A program made the position numbers and the translations under genes. Under the pieces are notes generated by a model. The model was not told the DNA's origin. It saw only the letters and a list, made by a program, of their open reading frames with translations, and made no database searches. This document shows, in pieces, positions 7,206-13,807 of a stretch of DNA of 13,964 nt (position 1 is its first letter; the number at the start of each line of letters is the position of its first letter). This DNA is from an archaeon (GTDB lineage Archaea > Thermoproteota > Nitrososphaeria > Nitrososphaerales > CADDZS01): the NCBI GenBank assembly GCA_021806865.1, contig JAKAPU010000057.1, forward strand, positions 1-13,964. The letters run 5' to 3'.

Positions 7206-8050
7206 ATCTCGATTGGTGCGGAAACCAAGTTTCCCCACTCCGTCCACGATCCGTCGTACACTCGGACGTTTGGATATCGCAGTAAGTGAGTGAGTACAAA
7301 CCAGCTGAACGTGCTTCTATGCCCGGTCCTGCAATAAATGAGAACCTCCTTATCCTTGGTTACACCCTTGGATTCGTACATTCGCTGCAGTTCAGCGAGA
7401 GGCTTGAAACGCTCGTCTTGGGAAGTGTTATCCTCGAAGAAGACGTGCACTGCACCAGGGATGCGACCCTTGCAATAAGCGCCTTCTTGTTGCGAACCAG
7501 GCGCGCTCAGAAGTTCTCCGCGATACTCTTCAGGCGTTCTGACGTCCATTATGACCGTGCCCTTGCTTTGCAGTTTTGACATTACATAATCACGCGTCGC
7601 TCTGATGTTTAGATTCGGCTCCTGCGCTTGATATTTTGACACATGTTGCTTTGAAGGTGGTGCGTATCCTGGAAGAACCTCGCGGTTTTGGTTCATCCAA
7701 GCTGTCAGGCTGCCGTTTACAAGATACGCATTTTTGTGGCCGTAGTATTTGAACAACCAGAGTGCGTAAGCGGCGAACTGTTTTTTCAAACTCACAAAGA
7801 CAACAGAAGTATCATTTGAAACACCAATACTTTCCATCAGGCTTTCAAATTGAGCCTTCGTCAAAAAATCTCTGTTTGTCGGGCCCCAGAGATGCTTCCT
7901 CCAGTCCAAGACAATGCTACCCTTGATGTGCCCGCGAAAATTTAGTGGTATCATCATGCCCGTGATTTCTATTACCTTGAGGTTCTTGTCCGACAGACTA
8001 GTCTCTAACCACTGGGCATCAACTATTGGCTTGTCATCAGTAAGCGACAT
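7202..8050 (-). CDS. Two-domain sulfurtransferase (rhodanese family)
   Basis: Thiosulfate- or mercaptopyruvate-type sulfurtransferase of 282 residues with two rhodanese domains. The N-terminal domain (about 8-128) lacks the catalytic cysteine: its loop reads SLKKQF at 87-92. The C-terminal domain (about 150-282) has the active loop CRTGHRST with Cys240, the MDVRTPEEYRGE strand and the YDGSWTEWG end. The CRxGxR[ST] loop is the one usually seen in thiosulfate sulfurtransferases. I chose ATG at 8050 rather than GTG at 8065 because an AT-rich TATA-like element lies at the right distance for a leaderless start. The 3' end overlaps the last four bases of the MIT-like gene tail to tail. The neighbouring hemerythrin gene is in the same orientation 82 bases upstream, so they may share a sulfur or oxygen/NO stress role, but this is inference. 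Confidence 0.93.
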   Translation of the reverse strand: MSLTDDKPIVDAQWLETSLSDKNLKVIEITGMMIPLNFRGHIKGSIVLDWRKHLWGPTNRDFLTKAQFESLMESIGVSNDTSVVFVSLKKQFAAYALWLFKYYGHKNAYLVNGSLTAWMNQNREVLPGYAPPSKQHVSKYQAQEPNLNIRATRDYVMSKLQSKGTVIMDVRTPEEYRGELLSAPGSQQEGAYCKGRIPGAVHVFFEDNTSQDERFKPLAELQRMYESKGVTKDKEVLIYCRTGHRSTFSWFVLTHLLRYPNVRVYDGSWTEWGNLVSAPIEI

Positions 8051-8071
8051 TGAACCTGTCAGCACCTAGTC

Positions 8072-8086
8072 AATTAAAAAAATAAT
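8072..8086 (-). promoter_or_regulatory. TATA-like element of the sulfurtransferase gene
   Basis: An A/T-only stretch on the minus strand (TTTTTTTAATT core) is centred about 29 bases upstream of the ATG at 8050. This is the expected distance for an archaeal TATA box serving a leaderless transcript. Confidence 0.5.
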
Positions 8087-8132
8087 CGCAGTGCGAGTGC
8101 TCGCCTTTACGTTAGGAGAAAAACCGGTTTCC

Positions 8133-8564
8133 TCAGGATTTCGTCTTGCCGTGGTCAACAAGAGGAAATACGATTCTCTCTTCTGCTTCATGATGCCTCT
8201 TCAATTCATTCACAAATTCCCTGATTTCTATTCTACTCTTGGTGGCGGGCAACTCATGTAAGTGCGGAAGCTTCTCTTGCAAGAATTCTGTAATTCTTCT
8301 GTGATCCCGCAAGACGAAGATGGACTCATTTTCCCCCTTCTGTGATTCGGCCACGATAACTCTTGCGATTCTCGCTTCCTCTTCTACAGCATGCCTCAGA
8401 ATTTCTGGCTTCAGCATGTTAAGCAGGCTAATCGCGACTTCGAGTTTCCCTTGGTCGCTTTCAGCTATTACTCTTGAAAGTTTTGAGCCTATCTCCAAGT
8501 GTTCCACTTTCAACCTTTCAACCACAGCCTGTATTGGTTCATCATAGTCCAGTTTGTAGCTCAT
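8133..8564 (-). CDS. Hemerythrin-like HHE domain protein
   Basis: A 143-residue four-helix-bundle protein expected to bind a non-haem di-iron centre and sense or store O2, NO or iron in the cytosol. Probable ligands are His22 (VEHLEIG), His58 and Glu62 (HAVEE), His88 (RDHRRI) and His125 and Glu129 (HHEAEERIVFP), the HHE-family pattern of two HxxxE helices. There is no signal peptide or membrane segment. The ATG at 8564 is well placed; the upstream minus strand has TATA-like runs about 25-40 bases away, but none is decisive. The downstream intergenic stretch before the sulfurtransferase gene is 82 bases, so co-transcription is possible. The HHE family assignment is strong; its ligand and physiological role are not determined by sequence. 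Confidence 0.92.
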   Translation of the reverse strand: MSYKLDYDEPIQAVVERLKVEHLEIGSKLSRVIAESDQGKLEVAISLLNMLKPEILRHAVEEEARIARVIVAESQKGENESIFVLRDHRRITEFLQEKLPHLHELPATKSRIEIREFVNELKRHHEAEERIVFPLVDHGKTKS

Positions 8565-8859
8565 AATGTTTCACATGAGCAACTACAACATACTATGAGT
8601 TATACCTCTGCCCGAAGGACTTTGGGTAGCAGTTGGGTGACCACATCTTCGAAAGCACCCGAGCTATTTGCACACCAAGACTCTGTAGCGAACCTTTTCT
8701 GAGGCCGTACCAGAAGTCACTAATCCGACCCAGAGACGCAACTTCCCACGTTTATGGCTCTTACGTTGATGGCCGAATTTCTCCGCGATGCCCGTATAGG
8801 TTCGGGGATATGGCAATATTGGCTGGTTCTAGGATGACCAACAAGACGCAGGGATTGAC
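8565..8859. other. 295-base stretch with no convincing gene
   Basis: It lies between the divergent hemerythrin and NitrOD5-like genes. Overlapping ORFs of 67-79 codons on the plus strand have unlikely composition (rich in Arg, Cys and Pro, no helical pattern) and no motif. A 27-codon plus-strand ORF starting with ATG near 8754 (MALTLMAEFLRDAR...) was seen but has nothing to support it. I see no tRNA T-loop or other structured RNA signature. Confidence 0.5.
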
Positions 8860-9174
8860 ATGCAGAAACTAGGTTCGCAGAAGGGATCAGCTAGCCCTCA
8901 GGAGAAGCTGGTTGAATGCATAGATCGCGCACTCGCGCCACTTGGGAAGACTTTCTCTGCGATACTCTATTGGCAAGTTAAGATGCATTCTGGACTCGAC
9001 AAGAATCAGATTCCGCTCCATCCAGTATTGTTCGGCTCGGAGCTCCAGCGATTTCTTGGCAGGGGTCACGTTTTGGTCGAGTATATGATTGTCAAAGAGA
9101 TCGTTAGGGCATTTTTCATCGATTCGCCCTGTCAAAATTTGCAGCAAGCCTTCAAAATAGCGCTGTCAAGTTAA
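8860..9174 (+). CDS. Small protein resembling the NitrOD5 (Nitrosopumilus output domain) family
   Basis: A 104-residue soluble protein. Residues 13-92 follow a pattern I associate with the thaumarchaeotal NitrOD5-type domain: an initial helix with IDRALAPLGKTFSAILYWQVK, then a SGLDKNQIPLHPVLFGSELQRFLGRG segment, then a final helix VLVEYMIVKEIVRAFF. In that family the domain occurs alone or as the output part of signalling proteins; its biochemical role is not known to me. The match is from memory of the pattern and not from an alignment, so the name is tentative. The ATG at 8860 is a good start. The gene ends 10 bases before the 3' end of the convergent Ca2+-ATPase gene. No promoter element stands out. 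Confidence 0.7.
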   Translation: MQKLGSQKGSASPQEKLVECIDRALAPLGKTFSAILYWQVKMHSGLDKNQIPLHPVLFGSELQRFLGRGHVLVEYMIVKEIVRAFFIDSPCQNLQQAFKIALSS

Positions 9175-9183
9175 GAATCTGCA

Positions 9184-11976
9184 TCAAAAGATACTACTGG
9201 ACCGAGTGCGCCGTCCAGCCAACTTCACAAATTCCATGATGCTGAAGATCAATACAGCTGCAAGCGCGGTCCATCCAATATCTCCCAATGTCGGAGCAAC
9301 TAAACCCAAGGCGGCACGTACATCGGGGATCTGAAGCAAGACGATTAGCAGCATTGACTCCCAGAGGACGCTCAGGAAAAGCCATCTTCCAGGCACAGCT
9401 TTTGAAACCCCAAGTCGCAGTGATCTGCAATTGAATGCTAGAGCTAGCTCGGAGAAGACAAATGCTAGGAAGAGCCTGGTTCGTGCTTCTTCGATACCCA
9501 ATGGGATCCCAGTAAAGTAGATCAGCGTGAGCAGTGGAGTCAACGCGATTATTGCCCAAATTATGAATCGACGGACGTCAGGACTGAAAATCGTTGTCGC
9601 CGTGATAGGCGATATCTTCCTTTCCATGAGGTCTGGATCTGGCGGCCCTATCCCAACCGCTAGCGCAGGAAGCCCATCAGAGGCAAGATTGATGTAAAGC
9701 AGCTGCACCGCAAGCAATGGAACAAGCAACCCGTTCGGAAGATTTCCACTGAACAGGAATGAAGCAAGGAGCACTCCTATGCTCACTACTGCGACCTCGA
9801 CCAGATTGCTGGAAAGAAGATACGCTAGATATTTCTTGACGTTATCCTGTATCCATCTCCCAAGCTCGACGGCCTTGATTATCGTGGCAAAGTTATCATC
9901 CATCAGTATGAGATCTGACGCGTCCTTCGCAACTTCAGTCCCGGTGATTCCCATAGCAATTCCAATGTCTGCCCTCTTGAGTGCTGGCGCGTCGTTCACC
10001 CCATCTCCGGTCATTGCCACGACCTTGTTCCTCCTTTTCCAGCCTTCCACTATCTTCAGTTTGTCAGAGGGGGTCACCCGAGCATAGACAGAAATTCTTT
10101 CAACAACTTTGTCAAACTCCGCCTCTGTCATGCGCGAGAAATCCTCGCCAGTAACAACCATGTCGCCGTCTTTGTGGATACCCATCTCTTTAGCTATTGC
10201 GAGCGCCGTTGCGCTGTGGTCCCCCGTGATCATGATCGGTTGCATTCCCACACTTTTCGCTCTGCGAATAGCCTCAATCGCTTCTGGTCTTGGCGGGTCA
10301 ATCATTCCAACAAGGCCAAGAAAAGTGAAATCCCTTTCAATGGAATCTTCCTCAAGCAATACTTGTGATACGTCTCTGGAACAAACGCCTAGTACTCTGA
10401 GCGCTTGGCTTGCCATTGATTCAGCGGCACTGCGAATGCGATCCTTGCCCGGAGCGTCCAACGGAACGATGCCATGGCTTGTCTGCATGAAGTTGCAGAC
10501 TTCCAATATCGATTCAGGTGCTCCCTTCATGTAAGCGCCACGCTCTGATGGGGAGATGCGATTTACTGTTGTCATCCTCTTTGTTTCGCTGCTGAAAGGA
10601 ATCTCCCAAATTCTCTGGAATTCGGCACGAATCTTTTCCTGCGACTGGCCCATTTTCTCTGCGAGCACCACCATTGCTCCCTCCGTGGGATCGCCCTGAA
10701 TCACCCACCTACCCTGATCCTTTTCCATCATCAGCGTGGAGTCGTTGCACAATATCATAGCCTTTGCAAGCTCGGAGAACCAGGCCTTTGGATCTCGACC
10801 ACCTTGTCTCGACACTTCTCCAATAGGTTCGTAACCAACTCCGCTCACGTGCAAGATTTCTCCATCAAAGTAGACCTCTCTTACCGTCATCTCGCCTTTG
10901 GTCAGCGTTCCTGTTTTGTCTGAGCATACGATCTGAGTCACTCCCAATGTTTCCACTGCCGAGAGATTCCTTGCTAGCGCGTTGCTCTTCGCCATGCGGT
11001 TGGCGCCGATTGCGAGGCTTCCCACAAGTACTGCGGGAAGCGCTTCAGGAATCCCTGCAACTGCAAGAGCCACTCCAAAGAGAAGAATCGCAGTAAGAGT
11101 GTCCAGACCAACCGAACCGACAAGCAAGTACTCCTGAACTACCGAAACCGTGATTATCACGACTGCGATTATCAATACTATCAAGCCGATCTTCCTTCCA
11201 ATCTCGTTCATCCGAATCTCGAGGCTCGAAGACTTCTGTTTGGCTTTCTCATCCTGCACTGTTTCCTGGGCAATCTTTCCCAACTCTGTCTTCATCCCAG
11301 TCGCAGTAACCACTGCCCTGCCCTTTCCGTTTGTGACAGATGTGCCTGAGAACAACATGTTTGTCCTGTCAGCCACCCGTGTCTCTTGTGAAACAATGTC
11401 TCGGGTCTTTTGTACTGGAAACGATTCCCCGGTGAGGACGGCTTCGTCGGTTTGGAGGTTGAAAGACTCCATCAACCTCATGTCAGCCGCTATCTTGTCT
11501 CCGGCATTTACGATCACAACGTCGCCGGGAACAAGCTCCTCGATTTCCACCTCTGTGACCGTGCCATTTCTGACGACGCGGGACGTTCGACTGAGCAACT
11601 TTCGAAGAGCTGAGAGTACCCTTTCAGTGCGGTATTCCTGACTGAATCCGAGAACCGCGACGAGAACAATGATCACAATTATCACAATTGCATCTACCAC
11701 CTCTCCCAGTATACCAGAGATTATGGTAGCGATTAGTAGGATGATGATCAGTGCGTTCTTGAACTGCCTCAAGAAGATCCGGATTGCTACATTACCTTCC
11801 TCTCCCCTTTCTAGCCTGTTTGGTCCGAATGAGGCCAGCCTTCTCTCGGCTTCTGAAGCCCCAAGACCGCTTTCGGCATCGGTTCTCAAGATCCGCAGCA
11901 GGTCATCGATGCCCAGAGCAAAGGGTGACTCCGGGATTGAAAATTCTTCACGAGCTGCATCACTCTTGCCGCTCAA
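9184..11976 (-). CDS. P-type Ca2+-transporting ATPase (type IIA)
   Basis: Membrane pump that exports Ca2+ using ATP; 930 residues, usual length for the family. Visible parts: N-terminal cytoplasmic cation-ATPase region (15-70), M1-M2 (about 74-112), actuator TGES (182-185), M3-M4 (about 262-320), phosphorylated Asp353 in SDKTGTLT, nucleotide-binding KGAPE (484-488), MITGDH (582-587), TGDGVNDAP hinge (656-664), and six C-terminal membrane helices. Site residues match SERCA: VAGIPE with Glu311 in M4, Asn724 and Glu727 in M5, and Asn763 and Asp767 in M6. The SERCA Thr799 position is Ser here. This argues for Ca2+ over Na+/K+ or Mn2+, though Mn2+ cannot be excluded. The start is TTG at 11976, with an in-frame TGA at 11983-11985 leaving no earlier choice. 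A possible small membrane-protein gene lies 42 bases upstream on the same strand. Confidence 0.95.
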   Translation of the reverse strand: MSGKSDAAREEFSIPESPFALGIDDLLRILRTDAESGLGASEAERRLASFGPNRLERGEEGNVAIRIFLRQFKNALIIILLIATIISGILGEVVDAIVIIVIIVLVAVLGFSQEYRTERVLSALRKLLSRTSRVVRNGTVTEVEIEELVPGDVVIVNAGDKIAADMRLMESFNLQTDEAVLTGESFPVQKTRDIVSQETRVADRTNMLFSGTSVTNGKGRAVVTATGMKTELGKIAQETVQDEKAKQKSSSLEIRMNEIGRKIGLIVLIIAVVIITVSVVQEYLLVGSVGLDTLTAILLFGVALAVAGIPEALPAVLVGSLAIGANRMAKSNALARNLSAVETLGVTQIVCSDKTGTLTKGEMTVREVYFDGEILHVSGVGYEPIGEVSRQGGRDPKAWFSELAKAMILCNDSTLMMEKDQGRWVIQGDPTEGAMVVLAEKMGQSQEKIRAEFQRIWEIPFSSETKRMTTVNRISPSERGAYMKGAPESILEVCNFMQTSHGIVPLDAPGKDRIRSAAESMASQALRVLGVCSRDVSQVLLEEDSIERDFTFLGLVGMIDPPRPEAIEAIRRAKSVGMQPIMITGDHSATALAIAKEMGIHKDGDMVVTGEDFSRMTEAEFDKVVERISVYARVTPSDKLKIVEGWKRRNKVVAMTGDGVNDAPALKRADIGIAMGITGTEVAKDASDLILMDDNFATIIKAVELGRWIQDNVKKYLAYLLSSNLVEVAVVSIGVLLASFLFSGNLPNGLLVPLLAVQLLYINLASDGLPALAVGIGPPDPDLMERKISPITATTIFSPDVRRFIIWAIIALTPLLTLIYFTGIPLGIEEARTRLFLAFVFSELALAFNCRSLRLGVSKAVPGRWLFLSVLWESMLLIVLLQIPDVRAALGLVAPTLGDIGWTALAAVLIFSIMEFVKLAGRRTRSSSIF

Positions 11977-12018
11977 CGTTGATCACCACGACATTCGGAC
12001 TTGCGCGACTTCATGAAT

Positions 12019-12219
12019 TCAGATCCAATACGAAGTTGGAATAGCTGCAATTGTAACCCATACGATTTGGGAAATCAGAACAAAATGTGCAGGATTCTGG
12101 AGAGAATTGTGCCATCTAAAGGCGTAGCCAATTGCAAAAATCGATCCTGCTTCGCACGCAATTGGCGAAATAGTGAGTTTTGCGAAGCTAGCTCTGCCCG
12201 TCTTCATGGGTCTCTGCAT
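12019..12219 (-). CDS. Possible two-helix membrane miniprotein upstream of the Ca2+-ATPase
   Basis: A 66-residue ORF, no family recognised. After a basic start (MQRPMKTGRASFAK) it has two hydrophobic stretches, about 16-34 (ISPIACEAGSIFAIGYAF) and 44-65 (FVLISQIVWVTIAAIPTSYW), separated by a short polar turn. This is a plausible membrane hairpin with positive residues on the inside. A TATA-like element is centred about 27 bases before the ATG at 12219, as for a leaderless gene; ATG at 12207 is an alternative. It ends 42 bases before the Ca2+-ATPase start, same strand, so it could be co-transcribed and might modulate the pump in the way small regulators do for SERCA. That link is pure inference. 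The ORF is short and could be spurious. Confidence 0.35.
   Translation of the reverse strand: MQRPMKTGRASFAKLTISPIACEAGSIFAIGYAFRWHNSLQNPAHFVLISQIVWVTIAAIPTSYWI
12127..12188. repeat. Two interleaved inverted repeats (pseudoknot-like topology)
   Basis: GCCAATTGC (12127-12135) pairs with GCAATTGGC (12158-12166), and GCTTCGCA (12149-12156) pairs with TGCGAAGC (12181-12188). The order A-B-A'-B' and the equal 40-base spans would allow an H-type pseudoknot in RNA or two overlapping operator dyads. They lie inside the possible miniprotein ORF, 150-210 bases before the Ca2+-ATPase start. Several dyads of this size are expected by chance in 14 kb. Confidence 0.35.
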
Positions 12220-12241
12220 ATTCCCTTTGCCCCAGGTTAGG

Positions 12242-12249
12242 CAAAATAT
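12242..12249 (-). promoter_or_regulatory. TATA-like element for the 12219 ORF and Ca2+-ATPase
   Basis: The minus strand reads ATATTTTG, centred about 27 bases upstream of the ATG at 12219. It may drive the putative miniprotein and the ATPase together. Confidence 0.35.
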
Positions 12250-12350
12250 GTGCAGACTTGCTAATAAGCCAAAGACACGTTTACCATCGTTGAGAATTTC
12301 TCAGTTCAATTTGTTTTGTGAACACTACTTGAATCAAGAATTCGTTCGCG

Positions 12351-12656
12351 CTAGCAAAAGTCTCGCTCTGAGTCCGCATGTTTACGGCTCATGATCATTT
12401 TTGAACCGTTGACTACAAGCCGATCCACTTTTCCCTTCTGGGAAAGCGTAGCTTCAAAGTCAAACAAGCATTTATTTCGTGTCACAGCGCAGGGTATCTC
12501 GACATACCCCTCTGCTCTCTTTGCGCTGTTCTCTACCGTGACTGACCGTATTACAGCCTTCAATACTCTTTGTCTGTTTAGATGTTTCTCAATCGCAGTG
12601 GTTATCGTTTGCATCTCCGATCCTGACAGTCGACCTGAATGATTGTTCTTTATCAT
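12351..12656 (-). CDS. Hypothetical protein downstream of the cupredoxin
   Basis: A 101-residue protein of no recognised family and no signal peptide. Predicted layout: an N-terminal amphipathic helix (about 10-28, SGSEMQTITTAIEKHLNRQ) followed by a run of beta strands (VLKAVIRSVTVEN, EGYVEIPCAVTR, KCLFDFEATLSQ, KVDRLVVNGSKMI). This helix-then-sheet order resembles cystatin-like or PepSY-like folds, but that is only a shape comparison. The start is ATG at 12656, set by a strong Shine-Dalgarno GGAGGTGA ten bases upstream; a longer reading from TTG at 12683 would place the ribosome site inside the gene. It begins 48 bases after the cupredoxin stop on the same strand, so it is probably in the same transcript and expressed by internal initiation. 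Confidence 0.75.
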   Translation of the reverse strand: MIKNNHSGRLSGSEMQTITTAIEKHLNRQRVLKAVIRSVTVENSAKRAEGYVEIPCAVTRNKCLFDFEATLSQKGKVDRLVVNGSKMIMSRKHADSERDFC

Positions 12657-12666
12657 TTCTTGAATT

Positions 12667-12674
12667 TCACCTCC
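12667..12674 (-). promoter_or_regulatory. Strong ribosome binding site
   Basis: GGAGGTGA on the minus strand, a full match to the archaeal anti-Shine-Dalgarno core, ten bases before the ATG at 12656. It decides that start. Strong sites are rare elsewhere in this window, where starts look leaderless, which fits an internal gene of a two-gene transcript. Confidence 0.75.
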
Positions 12675-12704
12675 ACTTTCCAAAGGATTGGAACAAGGCT
12701 GGCA

Positions 12705-13664
12705 TCAACCAGCCAGCACCACGACAGTTCCCTTCATCCACGGGTGATATGAGCAGTGGTATGAGTAAGTTCCCGGAGTCGTGAAAGTGTAGCTCCAGCT
12801 TTGTCCCGAATTCAGGTTGTTCGAGTTGAACGCTCCGGTGTCGCTCGTCACCGTGTGTGGAGAGATGTCGTTGTTCACCCACGTCACAGTGTTGTTAACA
12901 CCTATTACGACCGTTATGGTACTTGGTGTAAAGTTCTGAGTCTGGTTGACGTTATACGATCCCTGCACTATCTTGACCGTTGGTCCAGTTCCTGCCTGAT
13001 TTGAGCTCGGATACTGCGAAGTCGCATTGTATGCTGCGTTCGGTAGCACATCCAAGTATCCAAACATTCCAAGTTGGACATGATAGACGCAGAAGTATTC
13101 GTAGATACCCGGATACTTCGCCACGAAAGTTCCGGTTCCCGTGATGTTGCCCGGCGTGCCTGTTATGTTCACTCCCGGAGAGTTGTTTGTGGAAGGCGTT
13201 GTGATGTTCTGTTCGTTAAGCAGGTAGTTCTGTGTCCCCGGAACGGAGTCGTTTATCTGGAAATTGTAGGGTGATCCAATTGTGAGAGTATGAGCGTCTG
13301 TGTCGTTGCTAATGAAAGTGAGCTTTACCGTGTCACCCTGGTTCACAATGATTGTTGACGGATAGAATCTGTCCTGGCCCGCTTGGAACATTGCCCACTC
13401 GACCAAAACGTTTCGAACCGCTGGCGTCTGGTTCACGAGAGGGAGGTTCCACTGATTGCTCTGCAACGTGCTTACTTGTGATTGCAGGTCGTTGAGCTGA
13501 CTCTGAAGCGAAGTGAGTGCGTTTGTTGTGTTTGGTTGGGCACTCGCGGCCCCCGCGTTGAAACCAATGTACGCCGCTCCTAGGATAGCTATGATTATCA
13601 CAAGGATAATTGAGACTGCAACTGCACCTGACAGACCTTTCCTGAATCTTCTTGCTGTTACCAT
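12705..13664 (-). CDS. Two-domain type 1 copper protein with pilin-like signal (surface cupredoxin)
   Basis: A 319-residue membrane-anchored or secreted electron-transfer protein. Residues 1-38 have a basic head and RKG-LSGAVAVSII followed by a 20-residue hydrophobic helix, the layout of archaeal class III (PibD/FlaK-type) signal peptides, with expected cleavage after Gly10. Residues 50-70 (LTSLQSQLNDLQSQVSTLQ) form a short heptad coiled coil, probably oligomerising. Cupredoxin domain 1 (about 85-207) has copper ligands His125, Cys192, His195 and Met200 (plastocyanin-like spacing). Domain 2 (about 228-318) has His270, Cys304, His307 and Met310 (amicyanin-like spacing). Both sites are complete. 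About ten N-x-S/T sequons suggest surface glycosylation. I place the start at ATG 13664; upstream in-frame codons to 13772 read as non-coding promoter sequence. Such copper proteins carry electrons in copper-rich archaeal respiratory chains; the partner here is unknown. Confidence 0.92.
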   Translation of the reverse strand: MVTARRFRKGLSGAVAVSIILVIIIAILGAAYIGFNAGAASAQPNTTNALTSLQSQLNDLQSQVSTLQSNQWNLPLVNQTPAVRNVLVEWAMFQAGQDRFYPSTIIVNQGDTVKLTFISNDTDAHTLTIGSPYNFQINDSVPGTQNYLLNEQNITTPSTNNSPGVNITGTPGNITGTGTFVAKYPGIYEYFCVYHVQLGMFGYLDVLPNAAYNATSQYPSSNQAGTGPTVKIVQGSYNVNQTQNFTPSTITVVIGVNNTVTWVNNDISPHTVTSDTGAFNSNNLNSGQSWSYTFTTPGTYSYHCSYHPWMKGTVVVLAG

Positions 13665-13744
13665 TTTGGTTGTTCGAGCGTGTAAAACCGACTTCGGACT
13701 ACTTGTACCCGTGTAAGCTCTTGTGTCCTGAGCATACAAGCTTA

Positions 13745-13758
13745 TGTACAATTGTACA
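13745..13758. promoter_or_regulatory. Perfect 14-base palindrome in the divergent promoter region
   Basis: TGTACAATTGTACA is fully self-complementary. It lies between the divergent cupredoxin and 13808 genes, 80 bases from the first start and 49 from the second, a typical position for a dimeric regulator's operator. About one such palindrome is expected by chance in this window, so position is the main support. Confidence 0.4.
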
Positions 13759-13807
13759 CAGAAGCGGTCCATCGAACGAGGCTACGGCCGGAATATCGGG
13801 ATCACCC

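Noticed and set aside
8121..8130. AAACCGGTTT palindrome after the hemerythrin gene
   Set aside because: Ten-base palindromes are expected many times by chance in 14 kb, and there is no U-rich tail on the gene's strand to call a terminator.
8633..8872. Plus-strand 79-codon ORF in the gap before the NitrOD5-like gene
   Set aside because: Composition is not protein-like, and it overlaps the start of the better-supported gene.
11150..11641. Plus-strand 163-codon ORF opposite the Ca2+-ATPase
   Set aside because: Antisense shadow of a strongly conserved gene; no signature of its own.
12291..12303. TGAGA-ATT-TCTCA small dyad
   Set aside because: Five-base stem only; expected by chance and not next to a gene end or start.
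13665..13772. N-terminal extension of the cupredoxin to 13772
   Set aside because: The extra 36 residues precede a perfect pilin-like start (MVTARRFRKG) and cover the intergenic palindrome; ATG at 13664 is better.
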